A DNA stretch of 64,000 nt from Candidatus Gallacutalibacter stercoravium (GTDB lineage: Bacteria > Bacillota > Clostridia > Oscillospirales > Acutalibacteraceae). Both the position numbers and the translations under genes were made by a program. Position 1 is the first letter of the stretch. Every line of letters begins with the position of its first letter. This document shows positions 18,430 through 27,005 of the stretch, one piece after another. The stretch lies in contig DVJE01000034.1 in NCBI GenBank assembly GCA_018716975.1, forward strand, positions 1 through 64,000, in the 5' to 3' direction. The notes beneath the pieces were generated by a model. It was given only the letters and a program-made list of their open reading frames with translations. It made no database searches and had not been told where the DNA came from.

Positions 18430-21400
18430 ATGAACGGAGAAGCTGTCCAAATGAATTCACAAAATTCAAAAGCACACAAGAAAAAGACTATTACTAAAGT
18501 TCTATGTGTTATTATTGCAATCCTGCTGATGATTGGAATTGCAACGGTGGTTGCATTGATAATACATAAAAACAACGGGGGCAGTGTGCCCGCTTCTACT
18601 ACGGTGACGGACGGGCTGTCGGCATACGAATTAGCGGTACAGCAAGGTTATGACGGGACGGTGCAGGAATGGCTGGATTCCCTTTCTGGTAAGTCTGCCT
18701 ATGATATTGCGGTAGAAAATGGCTACTCAGGAACAGAAAAAGAATGGGCCGACGCTTTGGCGGCCCTTGCGAATCAAGAAGGTTCCACTATCAAAACCGC
18801 TTCTTTTTCTTCCGGCGGGGAACTCCTGATTACTTTATCAGATAATACGGTGTTAAACCTTGGGAAAGCTGTCGGAGCCGACGGAAAAAACGGACAAAAT
18901 GGTATTGATGGCAAAGACGGTATCAACGGAACCGATGGACAAAACGGGCAGGACGGTGCCGATGGCAAGCCGGGGAAAGATGGCGTTGGCATTTCTTCTG
19001 CAAATGTAAATAGCGAGGGACAGCTTATCCTTGGCTTTACCGACGGGAAAACGGTTAATCTGGATAAAATCGTTGGCACCAATGGCTTAGATGGCGTAAG
19101 TGTAACCGATTCAGAAATCAATGACAACGGGGAACTGATTCTAACCTATTCCAATGGGCAGGTATCAAATTTAGGCGTTGTCGTTGGGGCAAATGGTAAG
19201 GACGGGATAGATGGTACAAACGGTATCGACGGAAAAGACGGGATTAGCATTGATACTGCGGTTATCAATACAGACAATGAACTGGTACTCACCTATTCCG
19301 ATGGCACTACCCAAAATTTAGGCGTGGTAATTGGTGCTGATGGGAAAGATGGAGCCGATGGCGCAGACGGTGACGATGGCGTTAGTGTTACCAATGCCGA
19401 AATCAATTCAAATGGTGAACTGGTCTTGACCTACTCAAACGGACAGCGTTCCAATCTCGGTAATGTGATTGGAGCCGACGGAAAAGATGGTGCTGATGGT
19501 GAAGATGGCAAAGACGGGTTGAACGGGCAGGACGGTACCGATGGAATCAGTGTTGTAAAATCAGAAATCAACGCAAAAGGCGAATTGGTTTTAACCTACT
19601 CCAACAATCTAATTGATAATCTCGGTGTAGTGATCGGCGCAGACGGGAAAGATGGAACCGACGGGAAAGATGGGCAAAATGGCGCTAATGGCAAAGATGG
19701 CGTTGGCATTGATACCATAATCATCAACCAAAACGATGAACTGGAAATCACCTTGTCAAGCGGCACAAAATTGAATCTGGGTATGATTAAAGGCTCCGAC
19801 GGTACCGATGGCAAAGACGGAACCGACGGAAAAGATGGGATTGGCATTTCTGAAACTTCTGTCAATGAACAGGGCGAGCTTGTTATTTCCTACTCCAACG
19901 GAACAACAACCAATTTAGGCAAAGTGGTAGGCTCTGATGGAAAAGACGGGACAAACGGTCAAGATGGACAGGACGGTGCTGATGGTGAAGATGGAATCGG
20001 CGTAACCAATACCGAAATCAATGAAGCCGGGGAACTTGTTATCACCTATTCAGACGGGAACTCAACAAATCTTGGTGTTGTCGTAGGAACGGACGGTAAA
20101 GACGGAACCAATGGCACCAATGGCGTTGACGGTCAAGATGGCGAAGATGGCCAAGACGGAATCGGCATCTCAAAATCTGAAATTAACGATAGCGGCGAGT
20201 TGGTAATTACTTATTCCAATGGCAGTGAACAGAATCTCGGCAATATCGTCGGTGCTGACGGAGCAGACGGACAGGACGGAATCACACCACAACTGCGTAT
20301 CAATCAGGATTCCAACGAATGGGAAGTTTCCACCAACAACGGGGTATCATGGACTTCTACCGGGGTACAGGCCACAGGCGCAAAAGGACAAGATGGTGCA
20401 GACGGTGAAGATGGAACAGGGATTACTGCGGCGGCAATAAACGGAAGCGGCGAACTGGTTCTTACTTTCTCCGATTCTTCCAGCATCAACCTTGGACGTA
20501 TTGTCGGCAAAGATGGAACAAATGGGACTGATGGCAAGGACGGAGCAAACGGGAAAGACGGTGCCGATGGTGTTGGTATTGCCAATGTTACCATTTCCCC
20601 AGAGGGTGCATTAAGTGTGGAGTTAACCAATGGCACGACATTAGAATTAGGCAATATCAAAGGAACGGACGGAATCGGGATTTCAAAATCCGAAATTAAC
20701 AGCGCCGGAGAATTGGTGTTGACCTATTCCAACGGGCAGGTTTCCAATCTTGGAAAAGTGGTTGGAACAGATGGAAGCAACGGTGCTGATGGCAGAGGAA
20801 TCCAAAATGTTACCCTATCGGCTTCCGGTGATTTGAGTGTTGTCCTTACAGATAATACGGTTCTCACCCTTGGCAATGTAAAAGGCGAAAAAGGTGACAA
20901 GGGGGACAAAGGCGATAAGGGTGAAAAAGGTGATAAAGGCGACCCGGGCGAAGATGGCAGAGGGATTGCCGACATGGAAATTGTTAACGGGGAGTTGATT
21001 GTCACTTATACCGACGGGACGCAGGATAATTTGGGAAATGTATCTACAGGTGAGCCAACTGTTGATTCGAGATTGATTTTTACATTGCAAGATGATGGTA
21101 CTTATGAGGTAACATTAGATACAAAGTATAAAGATACAGTTACCGATATCAGTATTCCGTCTACATACAATGGAATTGCAGTCACTGCCATTGGAGAGAA
21201 GGCTTTTGAGCAATGCTCTTTGCTGACTACAGTAACTATTCCGAGTTCTGTTACAACAATAAAAGAGTATGCTTTTTCTCAATGCACACATTTAAAAGAT
21301 ACATCTCTACAAAATATAGAATCTGTTGGTGATTATGCTTTTTCGGGGTGTACAAACTTGACAAATATATCTATTCCAAGAATATCTTCAATGGGGTCTT

Positions 21401-21825
21401 ATGCTTTTAAAGACTGTTCGTCTTTACAAAATATATCATTACCTACAACGCTTACTGAAATTAGTCGCGGAGCTTTTTGGGGGTGTTCATCTTTAACAAA
21501 TGTATCCCTACCTGCAACTCTTACTAATATCGGAGATACTTCTTTTAATAATTGTTCGTTTTCTTCCATTGTAATTCCGAAAAGTGTAACCTATATAGGT
21601 CCTTCTGCTTTCACAGATAATGACCAATTACAAACTGTGTATTTTGAAAAAACCGATGGTTGGTATCGAAATAGAACTATTACCAATCCAGCGGTTTGGC
21701 AAATAGTATCTGAGAATTCCTTAAAAGATCCTGAAAAAGCAGCGAGTCTGTTGCTTGAAACAGGTAAAATTTCAAGCGGAGGTACTTATGCATATTATTG
21801 GAGACAAAATCCACCGTTGCAGTAA
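18430..21825 (+). CDS. Collagen-like, membrane-anchored surface protein with LRR_5 domain
   Basis: A 1131-residue protein on the sigK element. Residues ~20-48 are a basic stretch plus one hydrophobic membrane segment (KKKTITKVLCVIIAILLM), so it is probably anchored N-terminally and exported. Two GY.GT..EWL motifs follow (residues ~60-110), then about 15 modules, each a short Gly-X-Y run rich in GKDG/GADG plus a ~30-residue beta-like unit of the pattern GISKSEINDSGELVITYSNG...NLG. One module differs (TPQLRINQDSNEWEVSTNN). A GEKGDKGDKGDKG block precedes a C-terminal BspA-like leucine-rich (LRR_5) region with repeated YAFSGCTNL units. No LPxTG is seen. Could be an adhesin, an exosporium-type filament or a phage-tail-derived fibre. 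RBS GGGGAGGG. Confidence 0.85.
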   Translation: MNGEAVQMNSQNSKAHKKKTITKVLCVIIAILLMIGIATVVALIIHKNNGGSVPASTTVTDGLSAYELAVQQGYDGTVQEWLDSLSGKSAYDIAVENGYSGTEKEWADALAALANQEGSTIKTASFSSGGELLITLSDNTVLNLGKAVGADGKNGQNGIDGKDGINGTDGQNGQDGADGKPGKDGVGISSANVNSEGQLILGFTDGKTVNLDKIVGTNGLDGVSVTDSEINDNGELILTYSNGQVSNLGVVVGANGKDGIDGTNGIDGKDGISIDTAVINTDNELVLTYSDGTTQNLGVVIGADGKDGADGADGDDGVSVTNAEINSNGELVLTYSNGQRSNLGNVIGADGKDGADGEDGKDGLNGQDGTDGISVVKSEINAKGELVLTYSNNLIDNLGVVIGADGKDGTDGKDGQNGANGKDGVGIDTIIINQNDELEITLSSGTKLNLGMIKGSDGTDGKDGTDGKDGIGISETSVNEQGELVISYSNGTTTNLGKVVGSDGKDGTNGQDGQDGADGEDGIGVTNTEINEAGELVITYSDGNSTNLGVVVGTDGKDGTNGTNGVDGQDGEDGQDGIGISKSEINDSGELVITYSNGSEQNLGNIVGADGADGQDGITPQLRINQDSNEWEVSTNNGVSWTSTGVQATGAKGQDGADGEDGTGITAAAINGSGELVLTFSDSSSINLGRIVGKDGTNGTDGKDGANGKDGADGVGIANVTISPEGALSVELTNGTTLELGNIKGTDGIGISKSEINSAGELVLTYSNGQVSNLGKVVGTDGSNGADGRGIQNVTLSASGDLSVVLTDNTVLTLGNVKGEKGDKGDKGDKGEKGDKGDPGEDGRGIADMEIVNGELIVTYTDGTQDNLGNVSTGEPTVDSRLIFTLQDDGTYEVTLDTKYKDTVTDISIPSTYNGIAVTAIGEKAFEQCSLLTTVTIPSSVTTIKEYAFSQCTHLKDTSLQNIESVGDYAFSGCTNLTNISIPRISSMGSYAFKDCSSLQNISLPTTLTEISRGAFWGCSSLTNVSLPATLTNIGDTSFNNCSFSSIVIPKSVTYIGPSAFTDNDQLQTVYFEKTDGWYRNRTITNPAVWQIVSENSLKDPEKAASLLLETGKISSGGTYAYYWRQNPPLQ

Positions 21826-21854
21826 TAAAATTGAAAATTATGGAGGAATGAATT

Positions 21855-22103
21855 ATGTCAGTAGATAATTGCTTAAAAGAAGCAGAAAGAATCATTATGC
21901 AGTCCTTTGCCGGGAACTTCGTAAAGCCGGGAGATATTATCACATCTCAAAAATTACTTAACATTAAAAATAACACCAGAAATCCAAAAGTGCGAGATTG
22001 TTTGAAACAGGCAATAGAGAGTTTAATTGTCAAAGGATTTCTTGAGAAAAGAAAAGACGGGCAGATAGCACTTACGCAAGAGGGTTATACTACAATAGCA
22101 TAG
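21855..22103 (+). CDS. Small element protein, possible winged helix
   Basis: An 82-residue protein 29 bases after the collagen-like gene with RBS TGGAGGAATG. The C-terminal IVKGFLEKRKDGQIALTQEGYTTI resembles the wing of a winged-helix domain, and ALTQEG is typical of such ends. Family not recognised. Probably co-transcribed with the collagen-like gene and ended by the strong terminator that follows. Confidence 0.6.
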   Translation: MSVDNCLKEAERIIMQSFAGNFVKPGDIITSQKLLNIKNNTRNPKVRDCLKQAIESLIVKGFLEKRKDGQIALTQEGYTTIA

Positions 22104-22121
22104 CAATGTAAAGGATAAATA

Positions 22122-22160
22122 GCCAAGGGTGGAATATTGTATTCCACCCTTGGTTTTTTA
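22122..22160 (+). terminator. Strong terminator after the collagen-like operon
   Basis: CCAAGGGTGGAATA / TATTCCACCCTTGG, a 14-base perfect stem with a TTG loop, then TTTTTT. Confidence 0.93.
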
Positions 22161-22334
22161 ACACCAAATAATTATATATTAAATCAAAGAGTTCATTTGC
22201 TTTATAGTTTTATGGCCTTGCAAAATAACCAAAAATCTTTGAAAAATCAGGTAAAAATATTAAAGAAACTATTTACCTCCTTTCGTTTATATCTTATAAT
22301 ATTATTATAGAAAAACGAAAAGAGGCATTTCTAT

Positions 22335-22928
22335 ATGATTTACGGATATGCGAGATGTTCAACAAATGAATCTATGCAAGATATTGACCGGCAGATTCGG
22401 GAACTGAAACAACAGGGTGCAAAAGATAAAACCATCTATCGGGAATATGAGAGCGGGACAAAGACCAATCGGGCAGAATTACAAAAGCTTCTTGATATTG
22501 TAAAACCCGGCGACACCATTTTAGCAACAGAAGTCAGCCGAATTACCCGCAGTACCAAACAGCTTTGTGATATCATAGAGTTGGCAAAGAACCGGAAAAT
22601 AAAGCTTGTTTTAGGCTCTTTTGTGGTGGATTGCCGGAAAGAGCTTGACCCTATGACTGAGGGAATGCTGAAAATGATGGGTGTCTTTGCCGAACTGGAA
22701 CGGAATATGATAAGCCAGCGAGTAAAAAGCGGTATGGAGAATGCCAAATCCAAAGGGAAAGCGATTGGGCGGCCTGCGGTCACAGCCGACGATATTCCCG
22801 CTATTTTCTATCGGCATTATCCGAAATACCAAAAGGGCGAAATCAACAAAAAAGAGTTTTCAAGGCTCTGTTCCCTGTCTTATCCGACCATTTACAAATA
22901 TTTAAAAATAGTAGAAACAAGCATATAA
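22335..22928 (+). CDS. Small serine recombinase (resolvase/invertase family)
   Basis: A 197-residue resolvase. Catalytic Ser9 is in YGYARCSTNES; EVSRITRSTKQLCDII holds the conserved Arg motif; the E-helix segment MGVFAELERNMISQRVKSG and the C-terminal HTH (KEFSRLCSLSYPTIYKYLK) are intact, so it looks active. It has its own upstream region. It may resolve element dimers or invert a segment. It is distinct from the large recombinase at 24925-26508. Confidence 0.88.
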   Translation: MIYGYARCSTNESMQDIDRQIRELKQQGAKDKTIYREYESGTKTNRAELQKLLDIVKPGDTILATEVSRITRSTKQLCDIIELAKNRKIKLVLGSFVVDCRKELDPMTEGMLKMMGVFAELERNMISQRVKSGMENAKSKGKAIGRPAVTADDIPAIFYRHYPKYQKGEINKKEFSRLCSLSYPTIYKYLKIVETSI

Positions 22929-22978
22929 ACAAAAAAAGATATCAGAACCCGCCATAAATAGCTTCCTAATTTGGGAAG

Positions 22979-24022
22979 CTATTTATATTTTCTCTGGAAA
23001 AAACTTTTCAGCCATTCAATATAGGATCCTTCAGTTTCTTGCCCGCTTTTAATTCTATCTCTCCACTCCTTACTGTCGGAAAGAAATTTTTGATATTCAG
23101 GACTAGTTACTCCGTATTTATTACTCCGCATAGTTCTAATAGAGTTATGCATTCTTCTACTTTCACTTTCTTTTACTCTTTCTAATTGGCACTGTAACTT
23201 TTCATGTTGGTTACAATTTTTACCGTTAAAATTTTGTTGAAGGCAATACTTTCTTTTTCTTTTATCGATAAATATTTTTTGGCAGTGCTGGCACAGTTGT
23301 ATTTTATATTTTTGTTCAAAAATAACCTGTAAAGGAGCTAATATAAAATCGACAATATCGTATATTTCATATACATAAATTGGAGTTTTAAGATATTTAC
23401 CTGTAACAATTATTTTATCTTTATCAAACAAATCAAGCGATTTATGTCTCGCCTCCGTACAAGGCGGGTCAAAATCTTTGATCTCAACATCAAAATTATT
23501 AATAATGTTTTGTGGTTCGTCATCGAAAAGTTGGTTTTCTTTAGAAGTTGGTCCACCATATAATGCACGCTTTGGTAAAGTATCTTTATTCTTCATACAA
23601 AGCAGATTTAAATTTTCTAATGTTGCGAACTTCGGTTTTTCCACACATACTTTTATATAATTGATATAACTATGAAACAATTTTATTTGTTGTTCAGCAT
23701 TCCGTTCAGAGTGGAAACGATTTAAGGATAACAATGATAATAAACTGTCTTTAAAAACAATGTCATTGTCTACGCTAAATGTTGAATCCCGAAATGTTAA
23801 AAGAGTTTTCTCTAATATTGCGCAAAAATCCAATTCTTTAGGTAAAGAAATTAATTTGTCGCATACCGCTGACAGCATTGTCCCTAACGAATAAACTCCG
23901 GTTTTGCTTTTAGGCTTATCAATATAATCAGAGCCACCACAGATATAAATCGATTCTAAACACTCGTTTTTATCCTTTTTCTTTTCATCAATTTTAGGAA
24001 AAAGGTAATACATTTTTTCCAT
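22979..24022 (-). CDS. Hypothetical protein with Cys/His zinc-binding motif (DUF6076-like?)
   Basis: A 347-residue protein. The clear feature is a C-terminal cluster C-QH-C ... KYC ... C-NQH near residues 245-275, resembling the treble-clef 'CxxC...C' module of uncharacterised clostridial proteins in mobile elements (DUF6076-like; tentative). The first 240 residues are unrecognised and mixed alpha/beta. RBS AAAAGGGAG precedes the ATG. Very AT-rich compared with the chromosomal flanks, fitting acquired DNA. Function unknown. Confidence 0.6.
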   Translation of the reverse strand: MEKMYYLFPKIDEKKKDKNECLESIYICGGSDYIDKPKSKTGVYSLGTMLSAVCDKLISLPKELDFCAILEKTLLTFRDSTFSVDNDIVFKDSLLSLLSLNRFHSERNAEQQIKLFHSYINYIKVCVEKPKFATLENLNLLCMKNKDTLPKRALYGGPTSKENQLFDDEPQNIINNFDVEIKDFDPPCTEARHKSLDLFDKDKIIVTGKYLKTPIYVYEIYDIVDFILAPLQVIFEQKYKIQLCQHCQKIFIDKRKRKYCLQQNFNGKNCNQHEKLQCQLERVKESESRRMHNSIRTMRSNKYGVTSPEYQKFLSDSKEWRDRIKSGQETEGSYIEWLKSFFQRKYK

Positions 24023-24308
24023 GACTAAACCGCTCCCTTTTCAATTATTGCTTCCTAAATTATTATACAATATGGAAAGCAACTTTGGCAATAGCAATTT
24101 GAGAGAGAATAATTTATACTGTAGACACAGCAAAAAATAGGAGGTGGTAAAACAACAATAGCGAAATAATTTCATTTCGGGAGGACGTAGACCCAATGGA
24201 AATTCCGATTAATAAGGTTTTACTTCCTATGTCAGTCCCGCCAATTAGGGGGCGATTTATTGCCGAACCGCCAACAATTCAGACGGGAATCTTATTAGGC
24301 AGTAACAG

Positions 24309-24552
24309 AACCTTATAGATTTTGTGCTGTCGAGAGACGTATATCAAATTTGTGATATATACTCTGAAACAGGAGCGGGCAGTGATGTCCCGAATCTTCC
24401 AGAAATGAAAAAACTCCGACACTGCAAAAAGGGAGGGATATGACGTTGTAGTGATTCAGTCATTGGACAGGCTTGGACGGAACTATATTAAATTTATAAA
24501 TTTGATATGTGCGTTTGAGCAAATGAATGTGAAGATTAAAACGCTTCGCTAA
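24309..24552 (+). pseudogene. Degenerate serine resolvase fragment
   Basis: One frame reads VYQICDIYSETGAGSDVPNL, like the central part of resolvases, then shifts frame to GYDVVVIQSLDRLGRNYI, the conserved xxxxSLDRLGRN motif, ending at TAA 24550. The N-terminal catalytic Ser region is missing. A short preceding frame (ATG 24196, 41 codons to TAG 24318) does not match the family. This is a remnant of a second mobile-element recombinase. Confidence 0.7.
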
Positions 24553-24695
24553 AAAGTACAATAGGATGTTCGGGTTGTCTTTCTCCTCGCTGTCTCTAGC
24601 GGAATCTAAAGGCACTATCAAACTGATGTGGACATGCAAAGGGATTATTCTCGGCGCATAAACATTACTAATGTTTATGATAGGAGGCATTTTAG

Positions 24696-24836
24696 ATGAA
24701 GCAAGAGTATTCCGCAGAGATTACCGTAAAATCTTACTATTCAGAAAATAGTGTGGATATTGCAGAGATATTAGAACGCTCTGTCTTACTTTTCATTGAA
24801 AGCGAGGTGAAAAAACTATGCAGCCAGGCCTCTTGA
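24696..24836 (+). CDS. 46-residue small protein upstream of the large recombinase
   Basis: ATG at 24696 behind TAGGAGG; translation starts MKQEYSAEITVKSYYSENSV and ends KKLCSQAS. Ends 88 bases before the recombinase start. Small genes in this position in other elements can encode recombination directionality factors; there is no sequence proof here. Family not recognised. Confidence 0.5.
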   Translation: MKQEYSAEITVKSYYSENSVDIAEILERSVLLFIESEVKKLCSQAS

Positions 24837-24924
24837 TTTTGCTCCCGAAGAAAACTTATAATATTTTTGCGCTTCCTTTTAGAAACGCAAAAAATGAATG
24901 GTCGCTTATAGGAGGGCATATTTT

Positions 24925-26508
24925 ATGGCTATAACTATAAGCAACCCAATGGATTACAAGGTGGCACTATATGTACGTCTATCAAAGGAGGACGGTGATA
25001 AGCAAGAATCTGAAAGCGTTAGTAACCAGCGTGCTATATTGGAACAATTTGCAGAGAACAACAAACTGAATGTGTTTGCTGTATATGTGGACGATGGATT
25101 TTCGGGAGCCAATTTTGACAGGCCGGATTTCAAACGTATGACTGATGATATTGAAAATGGTAAAATCAATATGATCGTTGTAAAAGACCTGTCCCGGTTT
25201 GGAAGAAACCGTGTTGAACAAGAGTTTTTTGTCTATAAGTATTCAGAGGACTATGACGTGCGTTTCATTGCTATAAACGATGATTTTGATACGGACAAAG
25301 ACGATAATGAATTGCTTATTATGATGAAGAACTGGTCAAACGAGCAGTTTCTTAGAGACACCTCTAAGAAAATCAAGACGACAAAACGTTTTAAGCAACA
25401 GAAAGGTTTGTTTATCGGCGGAAAGGCTCCGTATGGCTACAAAAAGTCTCCAACCGAGAAAAACGTAATCGTTATTGATGAAGATACTGCTCCTATTGTG
25501 CGGGATATCTTCCATTTAGCATTAGACGGTAAATCATGCCGGCAAATTGCGATGATTTTGAATGAACGGCAGATTCCAACCCCGGCGGTACACGCAAAAA
25601 TCAATTTGACTAGGAAAGGGCCATATTCGGGGAAGTGGAGTTCAGAGCGCATCTCTTTCATGCTTCAAAATGAAGTTTATATTGGGAATATGGTACAGGG
25701 ACGCTCGCAAAAAATCAGTTATAAATCTGAAAAGTGCCGGAAAATCCCCCGTGAGGATTGGATTGTAGTGGAAAATACTCACGAACCGATTATTGACAGA
25801 GGAACCTTTGAGAAGGTGGCTATGCTTATTGCCAGTCGTAATCTTACCCGTTCACGCACGTATGAGTATTTGCTAAAGGGACTGATTTTCTGTCACGAAT
25901 GCGGGTATCCCCTAGGCGTTATTAATCGGAGATTAGCTGGAAACCGTGAAATGCTCTATTTTATATGCCGGACGTACCAAAGGTTTACCAAGTACGAAAC
26001 CTGCACATGTCATTGTGTGAGAGTGGACGATGTGACCAATGCGGTCTTAGAACAGATTCACAGGGTTTGCAGGCAATATTCCGAACAGTTGAATCTGGAG
26101 CAGATAACGGATAAGGCTCAAAAAATGCTGCGGGAAGAAAAACGCCGACAAGGAAAAGATATTGCAGGCGCAAAAGCCCGCTTAGCAGAAATTCAGTCAA
26201 AGATTGATAAATCCTACGAAGACCGTTTATCCGGCATCGTTGATGAAGATGTGTTTCAAAGGGTTTACCAAAAACTCAAAGATGAACAGACCACTCTGCG
26301 AAAGAAACTCCAAAAACTTGAACGTTCTGACCATGAGATAGAACTTGACAAAGCCAAGGTCAAGGCTTTGGTAGAACGGTTTCTCAATGCTGAGGAGTAC
26401 AGCAGGGAACTGCTTGTCAGTTTAATTGAACGAATTGAGCTGACGAAAGAGAAAGAGATTCTCATTTATTTCAAATTCAAGGAACTTGACGTAGCCAGTC
26501 GTTTATAA
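24925..26508 (+). CDS. Large serine recombinase (SpoIVCA-like, sigK element integrase/excisionase)
   Basis: A 527-residue recombinase. The N-terminal resolvase domain has catalytic Ser20 in LYVRLSKEDGD and DLSRFGRNRVEQEFF; then the recombinase domain (APYGYKKSP ... SERISFMLQNEVYIGNM), a zinc ribbon (FCHECGYPLG, CTCHC), and a C-terminal coiled coil with KERIELT-like end. The start at 24925 has TAGGAGGG 8 bases upstream; the ATG at 24898 does not. It ends 15 bases before the GTT core at sigK. By position and family it should excise the element in the mother cell to restore sigK, like SpoIVCA. Confidence 0.92.
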   Translation: MAITISNPMDYKVALYVRLSKEDGDKQESESVSNQRAILEQFAENNKLNVFAVYVDDGFSGANFDRPDFKRMTDDIENGKINMIVVKDLSRFGRNRVEQEFFVYKYSEDYDVRFIAINDDFDTDKDDNELLIMMKNWSNEQFLRDTSKKIKTTKRFKQQKGLFIGGKAPYGYKKSPTEKNVIVIDEDTAPIVRDIFHLALDGKSCRQIAMILNERQIPTPAVHAKINLTRKGPYSGKWSSERISFMLQNEVYIGNMVQGRSQKISYKSEKCRKIPREDWIVVENTHEPIIDRGTFEKVAMLIASRNLTRSRTYEYLLKGLIFCHECGYPLGVINRRLAGNREMLYFICRTYQRFTKYETCTCHCVRVDDVTNAVLEQIHRVCRQYSEQLNLEQITDKAQKMLREEKRRQGKDIAGAKARLAEIQSKIDKSYEDRLSGIVDEDVFQRVYQKLKDEQTTLRKKLQKLERSDHEIELDKAKVKALVERFLNAEEYSRELLVSLIERIELTKEKEILIYFKFKELDVASRL

Positions 26509-26538
26509 TAAGCGATATGAACAGTTAGCCGCATTGAG
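26502..26538. other. attR of the sigK element
   Basis: The element arm TTTATAATAAGC (26502-26513), 10 bases, then GTT (26524-26526), then sigK codons AGC CGC ATT GAG. The arm overlaps the recombinase stop codon. Arm to GT centre is 11.5 bases, equal to the left side. Confidence 0.85.
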
Positions 26539-26613
26539 AAAAAATCTCTCGAAAAACTGCGCAAACAGTTTGAAAAGGCTGAAAATAGCAGAAAACAACC
26601 GGATGTTATGTAA
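26524..26613 (+). pseudogene. sigK: sigK C-terminal fragment (last 28 codons)
   Basis: In frame with the GTT core, the sequence reads SRIEKKSLEKLRKQFEKAEN and a few more residues, then TAA at 26611-26613. This is the expected end of SigK region 4.2 and the C-terminus. It has no start of its own and is made only after excision. Joined to 14123-14755 it gives 239 residues, the normal pro-SigK size. Confidence 0.93.
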
Positions 26614-26663
26614 ATGTCACATAAAGCAAGTTTTTCAGCCTTTAAAAGCGATCCGATTTTATA

Positions 26664-26715
26664 AAGGTAACGCTGTGTATTCTCAAGGAAAACAAGAGGG
26701 CGTTACCTTATTTTT
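26664..26715 (+). terminator. Terminator after sigK
   Basis: AAGGTAACGC (26664-26673) / GCGTTACCTT (26700-26709), then ATTTTTAT. Confidence 0.7.
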
Positions 26716-27005
26716 ATGTTTGCTTGTTCGGATTAAAAAAGCGAGGCGCTTAGCATACCGCTTCTAGCTTTCATGGCAATGAAAAAGGCGAAGAGAAATG
26801 TAGCCAATATGTTATTTTTTGTTAAAATGTGCCTTTTTCCTGCAAAAGGAATATTGAGTTTCTGGTTATGATATGTTAGGATTAAAGTGACCGGTGCAGC
26901 AAGGAACCGGCAGATGTGTTTCAGAAATAATTTTCCGAAGAAGCTTGTGCCGCTGCAAGCGCTTCTGCGCATCTGTAGACTGAGCGGAGAAAAGGAGGAA
27001 GCGTT
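26716..27005. other. Intergenic between sigK and nfeD-like gene
   Basis: About 290 bases without a gene; it presumably holds the promoter of the NfeD-SPFH pair. The RBS AGGAGG precedes the TTG at 27006. Confidence 0.5.

Larger units (their letters stand above)
14753..26526 (+). mobile_element. sigK-intervening (skin-like) element, about 11.77 kb
   Basis: This DNA splits sigK. Both junctions carry GTT (14753-14755 and 26524-26526); deleting one copy and the intervening 11,771 bases gives TCCTATGTTAGCCGC, that is SYVSR, in the SigK region 4.2 recognition helix. A large serine recombinase ends 15 bases before the right junction, the arrangement known for SpoIVCA and sigK. Cargo: primase-helicase, two small proteins, XRE regulator, collagen-like protein, small resolvase, zinc-binding-like protein, resolvase remnant. 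No structural phage genes are visible, so it looks like a reduced integrative element kept for developmental excision. The insertion site differs from the one I recall for Bacillus skin; that needs alignment. Confidence 0.93.

Noticed and set aside
26534-26767. Open frame of about 77 codons overlapping the sigK 3' end
   Set aside because: Overlaps the sigK C-terminal codons in another frame, has no RBS and no family resemblance.
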